Shown piece after piece: positions 15,136-22,680 of a stretch of DNA of 35,984 nucleotides (within the stretch, counting starts at the first letter, position 1; each line of letters begins with the position of its first letter). The DNA is from Verrucomicrobiota bacterium (GTDB lineage: Bacteria > Verrucomicrobiota > Verrucomicrobiia > Chthoniobacterales > Chthoniobacteraceae), in the NCBI GenBank assembly GCA_014189875.1, contig BJFP01000002.1, positions 1-35,984 of the forward strand, read 5' to 3'. The position numbers were made by a program, and so were the translations under genes. The notes under the pieces are model-generated. The model searched no databases and was not told where the DNA came from. It was given only the letters and a program-made list of their open reading frames with translations.

Positions 15136-15291
15136 GGCGTGGTGTGCGCGTGGAGTTCGCGGATGGAAATGGAGGTCTTGCTGCGGGGGGGGCTGCGACG
15201 CCTCTGGCGGAGCGGCAAGCCGCACTCGGGACGAATCTGCATTGCACGCGATGCTTGCATTCGCGGCGGGCGGGCGGGCAACGTCCGCCGC

Positions 15292-16410
15292 GTGCGCCTG
15301 CTCGACCGCTACATCGGACGTCAATTGGCGGTGTCGGCGATCTTCGCTGTCGCCGTGCTCAGCGTCGTGCTCGTGCTGGGGAACATCTTCAAGCAGCTCC
15401 TCGAACTGCTGATCAACCAGAACGCGCCGCCGAGCCTCATCCTGAGCTTCATCGCGTACATCCTGCCGTTTTCATTCACGTTCACGATTCCGTGGGGATT
15501 CCAGACGGCGGTGCTGCTCGTCTTCGGCCGGCTCTCGGCGGAAAATGAACTCACCGCGATGCGCGCGACCGGCGTGAGCATCGCGCGCGCATGTGTGCCG
15601 GTGTGGGTGCTGGCGGCGCTCCTCTCCGGGCTGTGCCTGTGGATCAATCTGGATGTCGCGCCGCGGGCGCAGGCGCGCATGAAGGACTCGCTGTTCAGGA
15701 TTGCGACGGAGAATCCCCTGTCCGTGTTCGGCAACGACAAGGTCATTGATATTTTTCCAGAGCGCAAAATCTACGTGGAGAAAAGCGAGGGCAAGAAGCT
15801 CACGAACCTGTACATCTACGAGCTCGACGTCCTCAACCGCGTTAGGAGCGTGATGTTCGCGCCGGAGGGGGACATCGGCATGGCGACCGTGCCGGTCACA
15901 CTGCCGGATGGCAGAGTGACCGAGGAAAAACAGATCATCCTCAATCTGCGCAACGGCCTGTTTGAGCAGCGCGACGACGACCACCCGGAGGACATCTCCC
16001 GCATCCGTCCGGGGATCACGGTGGAGCATGGGACCATCGCGATGCCGCTGAAGAAACTCTACGAAAGGCAGCGCAAGACGAAGGGCGTGGGCGCGCTGCC
16101 GATCGCTGAACTGCTCGATAGCGACAAGCCCGAGAAGATCGTGGAACTGAACAAGCGCATCGGCAACGCGCTCGGGACCATCGCGCTCGCGCTGCTCGCG
16201 GTGCCGCTCGCGGTGACAGCGCAGCGGAAGGAAACCTCGGTCGGCTTTGCGGCGAGCCTCGTGCTCGGGATGTGCTATTTTTTTCTCATCTTCATGGCCG
16301 ACCTCGCGCGCAACCGCCCGGCGTACCATCCCGCCCTGCTCGTGTGGCTGCCGAACGTGATCTTTTTTTCCATCGGCGCATACCGGTTTTTCCGGCTCTC
16401 GCGGAGGTGA
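15292..16410 (+). CDS. LptF/LptG-family permease (YjgP/YjgQ)
   Basis: The 372-residue product has a GTG start at 15292, chosen because VRLLDRYIGRQLAVS matches the family N-terminus (LDRYIxRxxL). TM helices lie at about 13-33, 50-75 and 98-118. A periplasmic beta-jellyroll domain follows (about 125-265), then three C-terminal helices (about 295-370). The family forms the membrane part of the LptBFG ABC transporter that extracts lipopolysaccharide for export to the outer membrane. F and G cannot be told apart from one copy. It is divergent from the flavoprotein gene, separated by the VapC remnant. Confidence 0.85.
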   Translation: MRLLDRYIGRQLAVSAIFAVAVLSVVLVLGNIFKQLLELLINQNAPPSLILSFIAYILPFSFTFTIPWGFQTAVLLVFGRLSAENELTAMRATGVSIARACVPVWVLAALLSGLCLWINLDVAPRAQARMKDSLFRIATENPLSVFGNDKVIDIFPERKIYVEKSEGKKLTNLYIYELDVLNRVRSVMFAPEGDIGMATVPVTLPDGRVTEEKQIILNLRNGLFEQRDDDHPEDISRIRPGITVEHGTIAMPLKKLYERQRKTKGVGALPIAELLDSDKPEKIVELNKRIGNALGTIALALLAVPLAVTAQRKETSVGFAASLVLGMCYFFLIFMADLARNRPAYHPALLVWLPNVIFFSIGAYRFFRLSRR

Positions 16411-16432
16411 GTGATTTGTCATCCTCAGCGGC

Positions 16433-16453
16433 TTGACACGGAAGCTGCTTCCG
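16433..16453 (+). promoter_or_regulatory. Possible promoter -35 with adjacent inverted repeat
   Basis: A consensus TTGACA lies at 16433-16438, 110 bp before the PP2C gene. It is followed directly by the perfect inverted repeat CGGAAG-CTG-CTTCCG (16439-16453). No good -10 box is found at 17-18 bp spacing, so the promoter call is weak. The palindrome is in the right place for an operator. Confidence 0.3.
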
Positions 16454-16542
16454 ATGTTCTCATTACACCACATGCAGGCTGCACAGCCCCCACTTCATCC
16501 ACGATATGACGGTCGTGCAATTCCGATGAGCCGAACCGGCAG

Positions 16543-17319
16543 ATGAGAGGATTCGTGGCCAGCGGAGCGTGGATATGCCACACGGGAAAGGTCCGAAAAG
16601 TGAACGAGGACGCCTGTCTTTTCGGCGGCTCGTTTGGCGGCGCGAGCACATCGGCTCCGATGAAGGCGGCGTTGAAAAAACCGTTGTGGGTCATCGCGCT
16701 CGCGGACGGCATCGGCGGGCACCGCGCGGGTGCCTTCGCCAGCCGCGAGGTGGTCGCGGGCCTCGAGGCCGCATCGGAATTCAGCCAGGCGGCGATCGGA
16801 AATGTGCTGCATGAGACGAACCGCAAGTTGCACGAGGTCGGGCGCGACAAGGCGGAATTCGAGGGCACGGGCACCGCGGTCGTCGGGCTCGTCTCGGGGC
16901 CGGACGGGCTGTTTGCATTCAATGTCGGCGACGCGCGACTCTATCGCCAGCAGACCGGGAAGCTCACGCAGATCACGGATGATGATTCTGTCGAGCGGAT
17001 GCTCATCCACGAGGGGCTGCTGGTGGCGAGCGAGGGTGTGCGCTCGAAATACATGCACGCGCTCACACAGAGCGTCGGCGGATCCGCCGAATACCATCAC
17101 CTCGACCCGCATTTCTACCCGCTCACGGTGCAAGGCGCTGCGCGCTTCCTGCTCTGCACGGACGGGCTCACGGACATGCTCTCATTGAAGACGATCGAAT
17201 CCTACATCATCCCGCAACTGAAGCCGATGGCCGCCGTCCAATCGCTCTTCTCCGCCGCGATGGAAGCCGGCGGACGCGACAACATCACGATCGCAATCGT
17301 GGATGTGGAGAAGGAGTAG
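16543..17319 (+). CDS. PP2C-family serine/threonine protein phosphatase
   Basis: The 258-residue product fits bacterial PP2C (Stp/PrpC type). Metal-binding and family motifs are in order: VNEDA (20-24), ADGIGGH (54-60), GTGTAVV (108-114), NVGDARLY (127-134), LCTDGLTD (204-211) and GGRDNITI (243-250). All canonical metal aspartates are present. It dephosphorylates Ser/Thr-phosphorylated proteins in the cytosol, usually opposing a Hanks-type kinase. No kinase gene is in the window, so the partner is elsewhere. No strong ribosome site precedes the ATG. Confidence 0.92.
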   Translation: MRGFVASGAWICHTGKVRKVNEDACLFGGSFGGASTSAPMKAALKKPLWVIALADGIGGHRAGAFASREVVAGLEAASEFSQAAIGNVLHETNRKLHEVGRDKAEFEGTGTAVVGLVSGPDGLFAFNVGDARLYRQQTGKLTQITDDDSVERMLIHEGLLVASEGVRSKYMHALTQSVGGSAEYHHLDPHFYPLTVQGAARFLLCTDGLTDMLSLKTIESYIIPQLKPMAAVQSLFSAAMEAGGRDNITIAIVDVEKE

Positions 17320-17354
17320 TCGTCTTTCAGCCGTACATTGATGGCATTTGGACG

Positions 17355-17427
17355 AAGTGCTCAGTAATCCGTGCTCAGAAGAGACTCAAAAATCGTCCTT
17401 CACTGAGCACTGAGCACTGAGCACTTT
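17355..17427. repeat. Heptad inverted-repeat element, GTGCTCA / CTGAGCA
   Basis: The left arm has GTGCTCA at 17357 and 17371, 14 nt apart. The right arm is three exact CACTGAG units (17401-17421) followed by CACTTT. Outer arms AAGTGCTCAGT (17355-17365) and ACTGAGCACTT (17416-17426) are perfectly complementary over 11 bp. It lies 36 bp after the PP2C stop and before the small membrane protein gene. Confidence 0.85.
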
Positions 17428-17545
17428 CAGGCGTCATCATTCCACGAGTGACAGGGCAGTAGGCTGATCTGCGTTGGACGTTGAGCTTTTCCGCTCCCGC
17501 CTCTGGCCCCATAACTGCTTTAATCGGGCGCAAACCCATCCAATT

Positions 17546-18034
17546 ATGCTCTGGTTCTGCTCCGGTCACTTTGCCGCCACCTGGCTCGTCTGCCTCACGC
17601 TCATCTTCCGTTTTCACGCGGCGGCGGACAAGCCGCTCACGTTCGTGATCTTCGCCCTCATCCTCTGGCCCGTCGTGCTGGAGCTGCTCCCGCTGCGCGG
17701 CTACTTCGCGCTCAAGCGCGTCACGCTCGACCGCCTCAAGGCCCGTGTGAATCGCGGCGAACTCAAGAAGGCCATCGTCTTTGCATTCGGTTTCTGCACG
17801 AGCCTCTTCGCGGCCATCGGCATCGGCGCGGCGGCGTGGGGCTTTGGCCTACTCGACGGGTGGCTCGGAAAAATGGGCGACGGCGTGAGCGTGATGTCCA
17901 CCCTCGCATGGCTGCCCGTCACTTTCCTGCTCTGGATCGTGCCGCCCGTGATCGCCGTGGCGCTGCTCGCAGGCCGCGCGGAGAAGGCGCTCGCCGACAA
18001 GCCCGGCTTCAAGCACGAGACGGCGAACGGCTGA
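17546..18034 (+). CDS. Small polytopic membrane protein, unknown function
   Basis: The 162-residue product starts at MLWFCSGHFAATWLVC. An in-frame ATG at 17474 would add 24 polar residues and is less likely. It has about four hydrophobic segments: 1-22, 31-49 (PLTFVIFALILWPVVLELL), 76-100 (AIVFAFGFCTSLFAAIGIGAAAWGF) and 117-142. A basic loop (KRVTLDRLKARVNRGELKKA) sits between the second and third. I recognise no family. Heptad elements lie on both sides. Confidence 0.6.
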   Translation: MLWFCSGHFAATWLVCLTLIFRFHAAADKPLTFVIFALILWPVVLELLPLRGYFALKRVTLDRLKARVNRGELKKAIVFAFGFCTSLFAAIGIGAAAWGFGLLDGWLGKMGDGVSVMSTLAWLPVTFLLWIVPPVIAVALLAGRAEKALADKPGFKHETANG

Positions 18035-18068
18035 GCGGCCGCATTCCGGGCCGGTTGCGCCCCCCGCG

Positions 18069-18146
18069 CTATTTCCCCTGCGTCTTCCGCTCCGGCTTCG
18101 GCACGAGGTTGGCCTTCGTCACCACGTAGAAGACGGATCGGTGCGC
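18069..18146 (-). pseudogene. Possible C-terminal gene remnant
   Basis: On the minus strand a short frame reads YVVTKANLVPKPERK and ends TQGK with a TAG at 18071-18069. It has the amphipathic, lysine-rich look of a true C-terminus. The frame loses sense at the heptad repeat that begins at 18152. I cannot name the parent family. It may be chance. Confidence 0.25.
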
Positions 18147-18151
18147 GGGCC

Positions 18152-18186
18152 GTCACCAGTCACTGTTCACCAGTCACCAGTCACAT
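18152..18186. repeat. Heptad repeat, five units, GTCACCA
   Basis: Five 7-nt units run GTCACCA, GTCACTG, TTCACCA, GTCACCA, GTCACAT. The repeat ends 6 bp before the GH57 stop codon (18192) and starts at the edge of a possible gene remnant. No inverted partner is present. Confidence 0.85.
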
Positions 18187-18191
18187 TCCCC

Positions 18192-20330
18192 TCACACCAC
18201 CCACTCCGCGAGCGTGCTCTCGAAGCCCGGCACGGTCAGGACGAATGGTGAATTCTCCGGGTAGCATTCGCGCTCGATGCCCATCTCGAAGACCTTCACC
18301 TGAAAGCGGAGCGCCGCGCCCGCACGAACGCCAAGGGCGGAGAACGGCACGCTCATCTCGATGATTTCATCCGCGGCAAATTCCCCGGCCTTCTCATCCG
18401 CGGCGTCGGGCCGGCGGATGGTGAGATTCCCGCTGGTGCCGCGCAGCGCGGGTGGCGTCTGCACGAGCACGCCCGCGGGATCGTGGAAGACGATGCTGAT
18501 CGTGAATCCGCCCGCGCGCCGCAGATCGACCCGCAGATGCAGCCGCTCCGTGTCGCAGCCGAAGCGCACCGCACGCAGGAAGCGGTCATCGCGGAACATC
18601 GCGCCCTGCTCGCTGCCCGCGTGGTAAATCCCCGCACCGACCCATTCGTAAAACGGCGCAAGCAGGCCATTGATGAGCGGCGTGATTTGCCGGCGCGGCG
18701 GAATATAGAGCACGGCTGCCTTCGCGGTGAGGATGCTGCGATCCAGCTCGGACGGCGCGGCCTCGCCGCAGATGGAATACACGTTCTTCAGGTGCTGGCG
18801 GAAGAGATCGTCGAAGAGCTGGTCGCACTCCGTCGAGAAGTCCGGCCCGTACCACCAGAACCAGTCGCTGCCCTCGGCGGCATACACCTCGTGCAGCGCC
18901 GCGTCGCGCTGCTCCGGTGTGAGCGACGGCAGCTTGCGTTCGAGGAAGGCGCGCGTCTCGCCGAGCAGATCCCAGCCGCGATTTTCCTCCTCCTCGCCGA
19001 TCCAGATGTCGAAGTTGCTGCAAATCCACGAGCCGCTGTGGAGCTTTTGCAGCGTGCGTCGCGGCGGGCAGCGGTGGAGAAAATTCTCGATCGTCGTGCT
19101 GCGGAGCTGGTCCCCGCCGCGCGAGAGCCCGCGATACATCTCGCGCAGGAAAGTCTCGCCGCCGTCCTTGAATGTCTCCCACACATTCTCGCCGTCGAGG
19201 ACGATCGGGATGAGTCCCGTGTCGCGCGGGATGTGGTTTGCGATGTGCCGCAGGTGCGTGAGCAGGTGCGCCGCGGAGTCGTGCGGATCATTCCGCGAAG
19301 CCATGAATCCGATAAAATCGCTCAGGGGCTTTTCGCGGAAGACCGCGTTCACCGCCGCGCCCTCGTGCTCGACGCGCCAGCCCTGGAACAGCTCCAGATG
19401 ATCCGCGTGGATACCCTCGCTTCGCAGCGAATTGAAAAGGTTCTCCTCGTCCGAACAAAAATACTGGATGCCCGCCTTTTGCATGAGCGGCACGAGTTCC
19501 GGCGCGATGCTTCCCTCGCTCGGCCACAGCCCGCGCGGCGCGCGGCCAAACATCCGCGTGTGCTGCTCGACGGCGAGCCGCAGTTGCGCCTCCGCATCCT
19601 GCGGCCAGTGGAAGCGCCGCGGCAGCGCCCGGCCCGGCATCGCGCGCTCGGCGATGTCGCTGTCGTACACGAGCGGTAGGATCGGGTGGAAGAAAGGAGT
19701 GGTCGTCAGCTCCACCTGGCCACGTGCCTCCGCGTCCGCGTAGAGCTGCGGTATGCTCGCGAGGATCTCCATGTGGATCGCGAGCACGCGCGATTTTTCC
19801 TCCTCGGAAAAATTGCGACCCTTGAGCTTCAGCGCCGCGAGTTCGGGGTACAGCCGCACCGCCGTGAATCCGCACCACGCGAGATTGTACCACGTCTGCA
19901 AGTCGCGGAAATCATCCGCGTTCCAGTGACGCAGCTCCGCACGCACGCGGTCGCGCTGAAAATTTACGCCGCGCTTCGCCAGCAGTTCCGCGTATCGCGG
20001 GAAGGGCTTCAGCAGGTTGTCGTGCTGGATTTTGAAAAAGTGTTCGAGGATCGCGAGCCGCTCATTTTCATCGAGATATGCCGCGGGCTTGCGCGACCAG
20101 TCGAGCCACAGGTCGCGGATTTTCCCCTGCACCAGCTCCTCGATCTGGAGCATGAGCACGGGAGTGAGGTTGAAGTTCACGCGCACGTCCGGGAACTCCG
20201 CGAGCACGCTGATCATTTCGAGGTAGCCCTTCACCGCGTGCAGGCGCACCCAAGGCATCATCGCCACCTTCGACGTGGGATTCACGTAATACGGCTGATG
20301 CATGTGCCACAGAAAAACGACGTTTGCCAT
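18192..20330 (-). CDS. Glycoside hydrolase family 57 protein (alpha-amylase/glucanotransferase type)
   Basis: The 712-residue product starts MANVVFLWHMHQPYY, the GH57 first conserved region (HxHQPxY). GLWPSEGSIAPEL places the likely nucleophile at E272, followed by the GIQYFCSDEENLF segment. Further on are PIVLDGENVWE and the helical region DWFWWYGPDFSTECDQLFDDLFR. The C-terminal 200 residues are a beta-rich domain of the kind common in bacterial GH57 proteins. GH57 enzymes act on alpha-glucans by a retaining mechanism. This intracellular form (no signal peptide) would serve glycogen or maltodextrin turnover. The exact activity (amylase, 4-alpha-glucanotransferase or branching) cannot be read from sequence alone. 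Confidence 0.88.
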   Translation of the reverse strand: MANVVFLWHMHQPYYVNPTSKVAMMPWVRLHAVKGYLEMISVLAEFPDVRVNFNLTPVLMLQIEELVQGKIRDLWLDWSRKPAAYLDENERLAILEHFFKIQHDNLLKPFPRYAELLAKRGVNFQRDRVRAELRHWNADDFRDLQTWYNLAWCGFTAVRLYPELAALKLKGRNFSEEEKSRVLAIHMEILASIPQLYADAEARGQVELTTTPFFHPILPLVYDSDIAERAMPGRALPRRFHWPQDAEAQLRLAVEQHTRMFGRAPRGLWPSEGSIAPELVPLMQKAGIQYFCSDEENLFNSLRSEGIHADHLELFQGWRVEHEGAAVNAVFREKPLSDFIGFMASRNDPHDSAAHLLTHLRHIANHIPRDTGLIPIVLDGENVWETFKDGGETFLREMYRGLSRGGDQLRSTTIENFLHRCPPRRTLQKLHSGSWICSNFDIWIGEEEENRGWDLLGETRAFLERKLPSLTPEQRDAALHEVYAAEGSDWFWWYGPDFSTECDQLFDDLFRQHLKNVYSICGEAAPSELDRSILTAKAAVLYIPPRRQITPLINGLLAPFYEWVGAGIYHAGSEQGAMFRDDRFLRAVRFGCDTERLHLRVDLRRAGGFTISIVFHDPAGVLVQTPPALRGTSGNLTIRRPDAADEKAGEFAADEIIEMSVPFSALGVRAGAALRFQVKVFEMGIERECYPENSPFVLTVPGFESTLAEWVV

Positions 20331-20356
20331 GCGGCGCAGCTAGAGCGAGCGCGGGA

Positions 20357-20437
20357 AAAGTTGAAAGTTGAAAGTTGAGAGTTGCGAGGCGGAAGGCTGC
20401 TCCTTCTTCTCAACCCTCAACTTTCAACCCTCAACTT
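20357..20437. repeat. Heptad inverted-repeat element, AAAGTTG / TCAACTT
   Basis: The left arm is three exact AAAGTTG units plus AGAGTTG (20357-20384). After about 25 nt the right arm is TCAACCC, TCAACTT, TCAACCC, TCAACTT (20410-20437), the complement in inverted order. The arms could pair over four heptads, and flanking GGGAA/TTCCC lengthens the stem. It lies 27 bp upstream of the GH57 ATG on its strand. The remainder of the gap to 20596 holds short repetitive tracts (TTTGCGTCTCTGCGCCTTTGC-like at about 20511) and no gene. Confidence 0.9.
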
Positions 20438-20596
20438 TTTCCCTTCCCGTCGAACTCCGGCAGCCCGAGCCGCCAGCGGATTCCCGCGCGCCGCATCGCT
20501 TTGCGTCTCTGCGCCTTTGCCCGACATCCGCTCCTCGCATCGCCGGATTTGGGGTAATCTTTTTCCCAATCCTAATCCCGTCGCGTCCGCCGCTTT

Positions 20597-21097
20597 TCAC
20601 CCGAGCTTCAGCCGCGCGTCCTCGCCGAGCAGTTCGTCGAGAGGCGTCCAGTCCGCGTCGCTCGTTGCAAGGAACGCGTGCAGATACACTGCGACGACGG
20701 CGGGGTCATGCTTTTCCAAAAGAGTGTTCACCACCTCGGTGAGCTTCGCCTTTTCCGGCGCAGCCGGCAGCTCCTCCACGGTGCCGTGCTCGTCGTGCGC
20801 GATGCCGAGGCCGTCGAGGAAATCACACAACAACTGCTTCTGCGTGCCGACGAGCCAGATCTGCAGCAGGTGCGCAGCCACGCCCTCGTTCTGCTTGCGC
20901 CCGAGTGCGTCGCTCAGCCACGCGAACCGCTCAAGCTTCGGCTTCCGCTCGACGAAGACCGGGCGCAGTTTGCGCTGCTTGCAGAGCGTCTCGATCGTCG
21001 CCTTCATCAGCGGCTTCTCGTTGTCGGCGATGTGGGAAAAAAGCTGCGCTGAGGCCAACGCTGGCATGAGGGAAAAAATCTCGTGAGTGGAATACAT
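20597..21097 (-). CDS. Conserved-looking hypothetical cytosolic protein
   Basis: The 166-residue product starts at MYSTHEIFSLMPALASAQLF; the ATG 13 codons upstream adds only an unlikely basic stretch. It is largely helical with charged surfaces: ATIETLCKQRKLRPVFVERK, ERFAWLSDALGRKQNEGVAA, then HLLQIWLVGTQKQLLCDFLDGL. There is no signal peptide or membrane segment. I do not recognise the family. Codon use and composition look like those of a true gene. Transcription is in the same direction as GH57. Confidence 0.65.
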   Translation of the reverse strand: MYSTHEIFSLMPALASAQLFSHIADNEKPLMKATIETLCKQRKLRPVFVERKPKLERFAWLSDALGRKQNEGVAAHLLQIWLVGTQKQLLCDFLDGLGIAHDEHGTVEELPAAPEKAKLTEVVNTLLEKHDPAVVAVYLHAFLATSDADWTPLDELLGEDARLKLG

Positions 21098-21186
21098 GAA
21101 GGGCGCGGAGCCTATGCCGCGCGCCGTGCGTGGCAAGCGTGCAACGTTGCAGCGCGCAGCAATTCCCGAGGGCTCCCTCGGTGAAA

Positions 21187-21321
21187 GTTTAACGTTGGAC
21201 GTTAAATGTTAAACGTCGGGCCCCGCGCAGCGGCCTCGCGATGTCACGAGGTGCATTCCGATTCGCACCGCGCCTGCGGCGGGCCAAACATCCAATATTT
21301 TACGCTCAACGTCCAACGTTG
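21187..21321. repeat. Heptad inverted-repeat element, GTTGGAC / AACGTCC
   Basis: The left arm is GTTTAAC, GTTGGAC, GTTAAAT, GTTAAAC, GTCGGGC (21187-21221). The right arm is AACATCC, AATATTT, TACGCTC, AACGTCC, AACGTTG (21287-21321). The arms are inverted, and both keep an exact 7-nt register. It lies in the 292-bp gap between the hypothetical gene and rlmN, which are divergent. The same heptamers (GTTGGAC, AACGTCC) recur in the element inside rlmN about 0.4 kb away. Confidence 0.88.
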
Positions 21322-21389
21322 GCACTCCCGAGCACAACGCGCGCAAGTCAGTCCTTGGCGTCCGTAGCATCATGCGCCATTGCTCACAC

Positions 21390-22586
21390 ATGCCGTCCAC
21401 CACGGAAAAACCAGCCATCCAAAGCCTAGACCTCACGGAGATCGAGGCCGTGCTCGCCGAGCGCGGGCAGCCGAAATACCGCGCACAGCAGGTCCTCCGC
21501 TGGCTCTACGAAAAGCGCGTCACGTCCTTTTCCGAAATGACCGACCTGCCCGCCGCACTGCGCGCGGATCTTGCCGAGGCGTTCACATTCCTCCGCCTCG
21601 AAAGCCTCCGCGTCCTCGGCAGCGCCGACACCACGCGCAAGTACCTCTTCCGCCTGCCGCCCGTCGTGCGTGCGGGCGGAAACGTCCAGCGTCCAATGTC
21701 GGATGCCAGCCCTCGCTCGGCGAACGACGCGCCTGCTTCATTGGACGTTGGAAGTTCGACGTTGGAAGTTCGACGTTCCGATCTCATCGAGACCGTCCTC
21801 ATCCCCGCGTCGCCTGCGCTCTACGGCGAGGCGAGCGACCGCCGCACGCTCTGCGTCAGCACGCAGGTCGGCTGCGCGTACGGCTGCAAGTTTTGCGCGA
21901 GCGGGCTCGATGGCTTTTCGCGCAACCTCTCGCCCGGCGAAATCGCTGGCCAGCTCATCGAGGCCGAGCGCCTCTCCGGCGAACGCGTGAGCAACCTCGT
22001 CTTCATGGGCATGGGCGAGCCCCTCGCGAATTTCGCCAACCTCATGCGCGCGATTGACATCATCAATTCCCCATGGGGCATCGGCCTCGGCGCGCGCCAC
22101 ATCACCGTCTCCACGAGCGGCCTCGCCCCGCAGATCCGCCAGCTCGCCGACCAGCCCCGCCAGATCCGCCTCGCCATCTCCCTGCACGGCGCGACCGACG
22201 AAGTGCGCTCGCAGATCATGCCCGTGAACCGCAAGTATCCGCTCGCCGAGCTGATCGAAGCCTGCGCCTACCACACCTCGCGCAAGAAGCAGCACATCAC
22301 TTTCGAATACATCCTCATCGAGGGCATCAACGACGAGCCCGCGCACGCCGCCGACCTCGCCCGCGTCGCGAAGCTCGTGCGCGCGAAAGTGAACTGCATC
22401 CCGTACAACAAAGTCGAGGGCCTCGAATGGAAGCGCCCCGACGAAGCGCGGCAGGACGCCTTCATGGCCGTCCTCGAACGCGCCCGCATCCCCGCCACCA
22501 TCCGCCGGGAAAAAGGCCACGACATCGCCGCTGCGTGCGGGCAGTTGCGCCGTCAGCAAAGCGCGATCACGGCAGCGGCTTCGTGA
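21390..22586 (+). CDS. rlmN: 23S rRNA (adenine-C2)-methyltransferase / tRNA methyltransferase RlmN
   Basis: The 398-residue product is a radical-SAM enzyme that methylates C2 of A2503 in 23S rRNA and A37 of some tRNAs. The [4Fe-4S] motif is C162xxxC166xxC169, the conserved cysteine seven residues before it is C155, and the methyl-carrier cysteine is C383 (AAACGQLR). The N-terminal accessory domain (about 12-95) has the QVLRWLYEKRVTSFSEMTDLP signature. Start ATG 21390 is preferred over ATG 21372. Between LFRLP and DLIETVLIP, where other RlmN proteins have a short turn, there is an extra stretch of about 34-38 residues encoded by a heptad element. All catalytic residues are intact, so the gene is probably functional. 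Confidence 0.93.
   Translation: MPSTTEKPAIQSLDLTEIEAVLAERGQPKYRAQQVLRWLYEKRVTSFSEMTDLPAALRADLAEAFTFLRLESLRVLGSADTTRKYLFRLPPVVRAGGNVQRPMSDASPRSANDAPASLDVGSSTLEVRRSDLIETVLIPASPALYGEASDRRTLCVSTQVGCAYGCKFCASGLDGFSRNLSPGEIAGQLIEAERLSGERVSNLVFMGMGEPLANFANLMRAIDIINSPWGIGLGARHITVSTSGLAPQIRQLADQPRQIRLAISLHGATDEVRSQIMPVNRKYPLAELIEACAYHTSRKKQHITFEYILIEGINDEPAHAADLARVAKLVRAKVNCIPYNKVEGLEWKRPDEARQDAFMAVLERARIPATIRREKGHDIAAACGQLRRQQSAITAAAS
21681..21781. repeat. Heptad inverted-repeat element inserted in frame in rlmN
   Basis: The left arm is AACGTCC, AGCGTCC, AATGTCG (21681-21701). The right arm is ATTGGAC, GTTGGAA, GTTCGAC, GTTGGAA, GTTCGAC, GTTCCGA (21740-21781), every unit exactly 7 nt. CGTCCAATG (21690-21698) and CATTGGACG (21739-21747) are a perfect 9-bp inverted repeat. 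The element adds no stop and keeps the frame, contributing residues from about 98 to 130 of RlmN (for example DVGSSTLEVRRS). Confidence 0.9.
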
Positions 22587-22680
22587 GCCTCGCACAGGAC
22601 TGGTTCACGATTTTCAGTGCGGAGGAATGCGCCGCGCCCTCGACTTCCGTTCCGCTTTGCCCATTCTCCCGCAGGCGCGC

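Noticed and set aside
17355-18186. CRISPR array
   Set aside because: Units are 7 nt with no unique spacers, and no cas genes are present.
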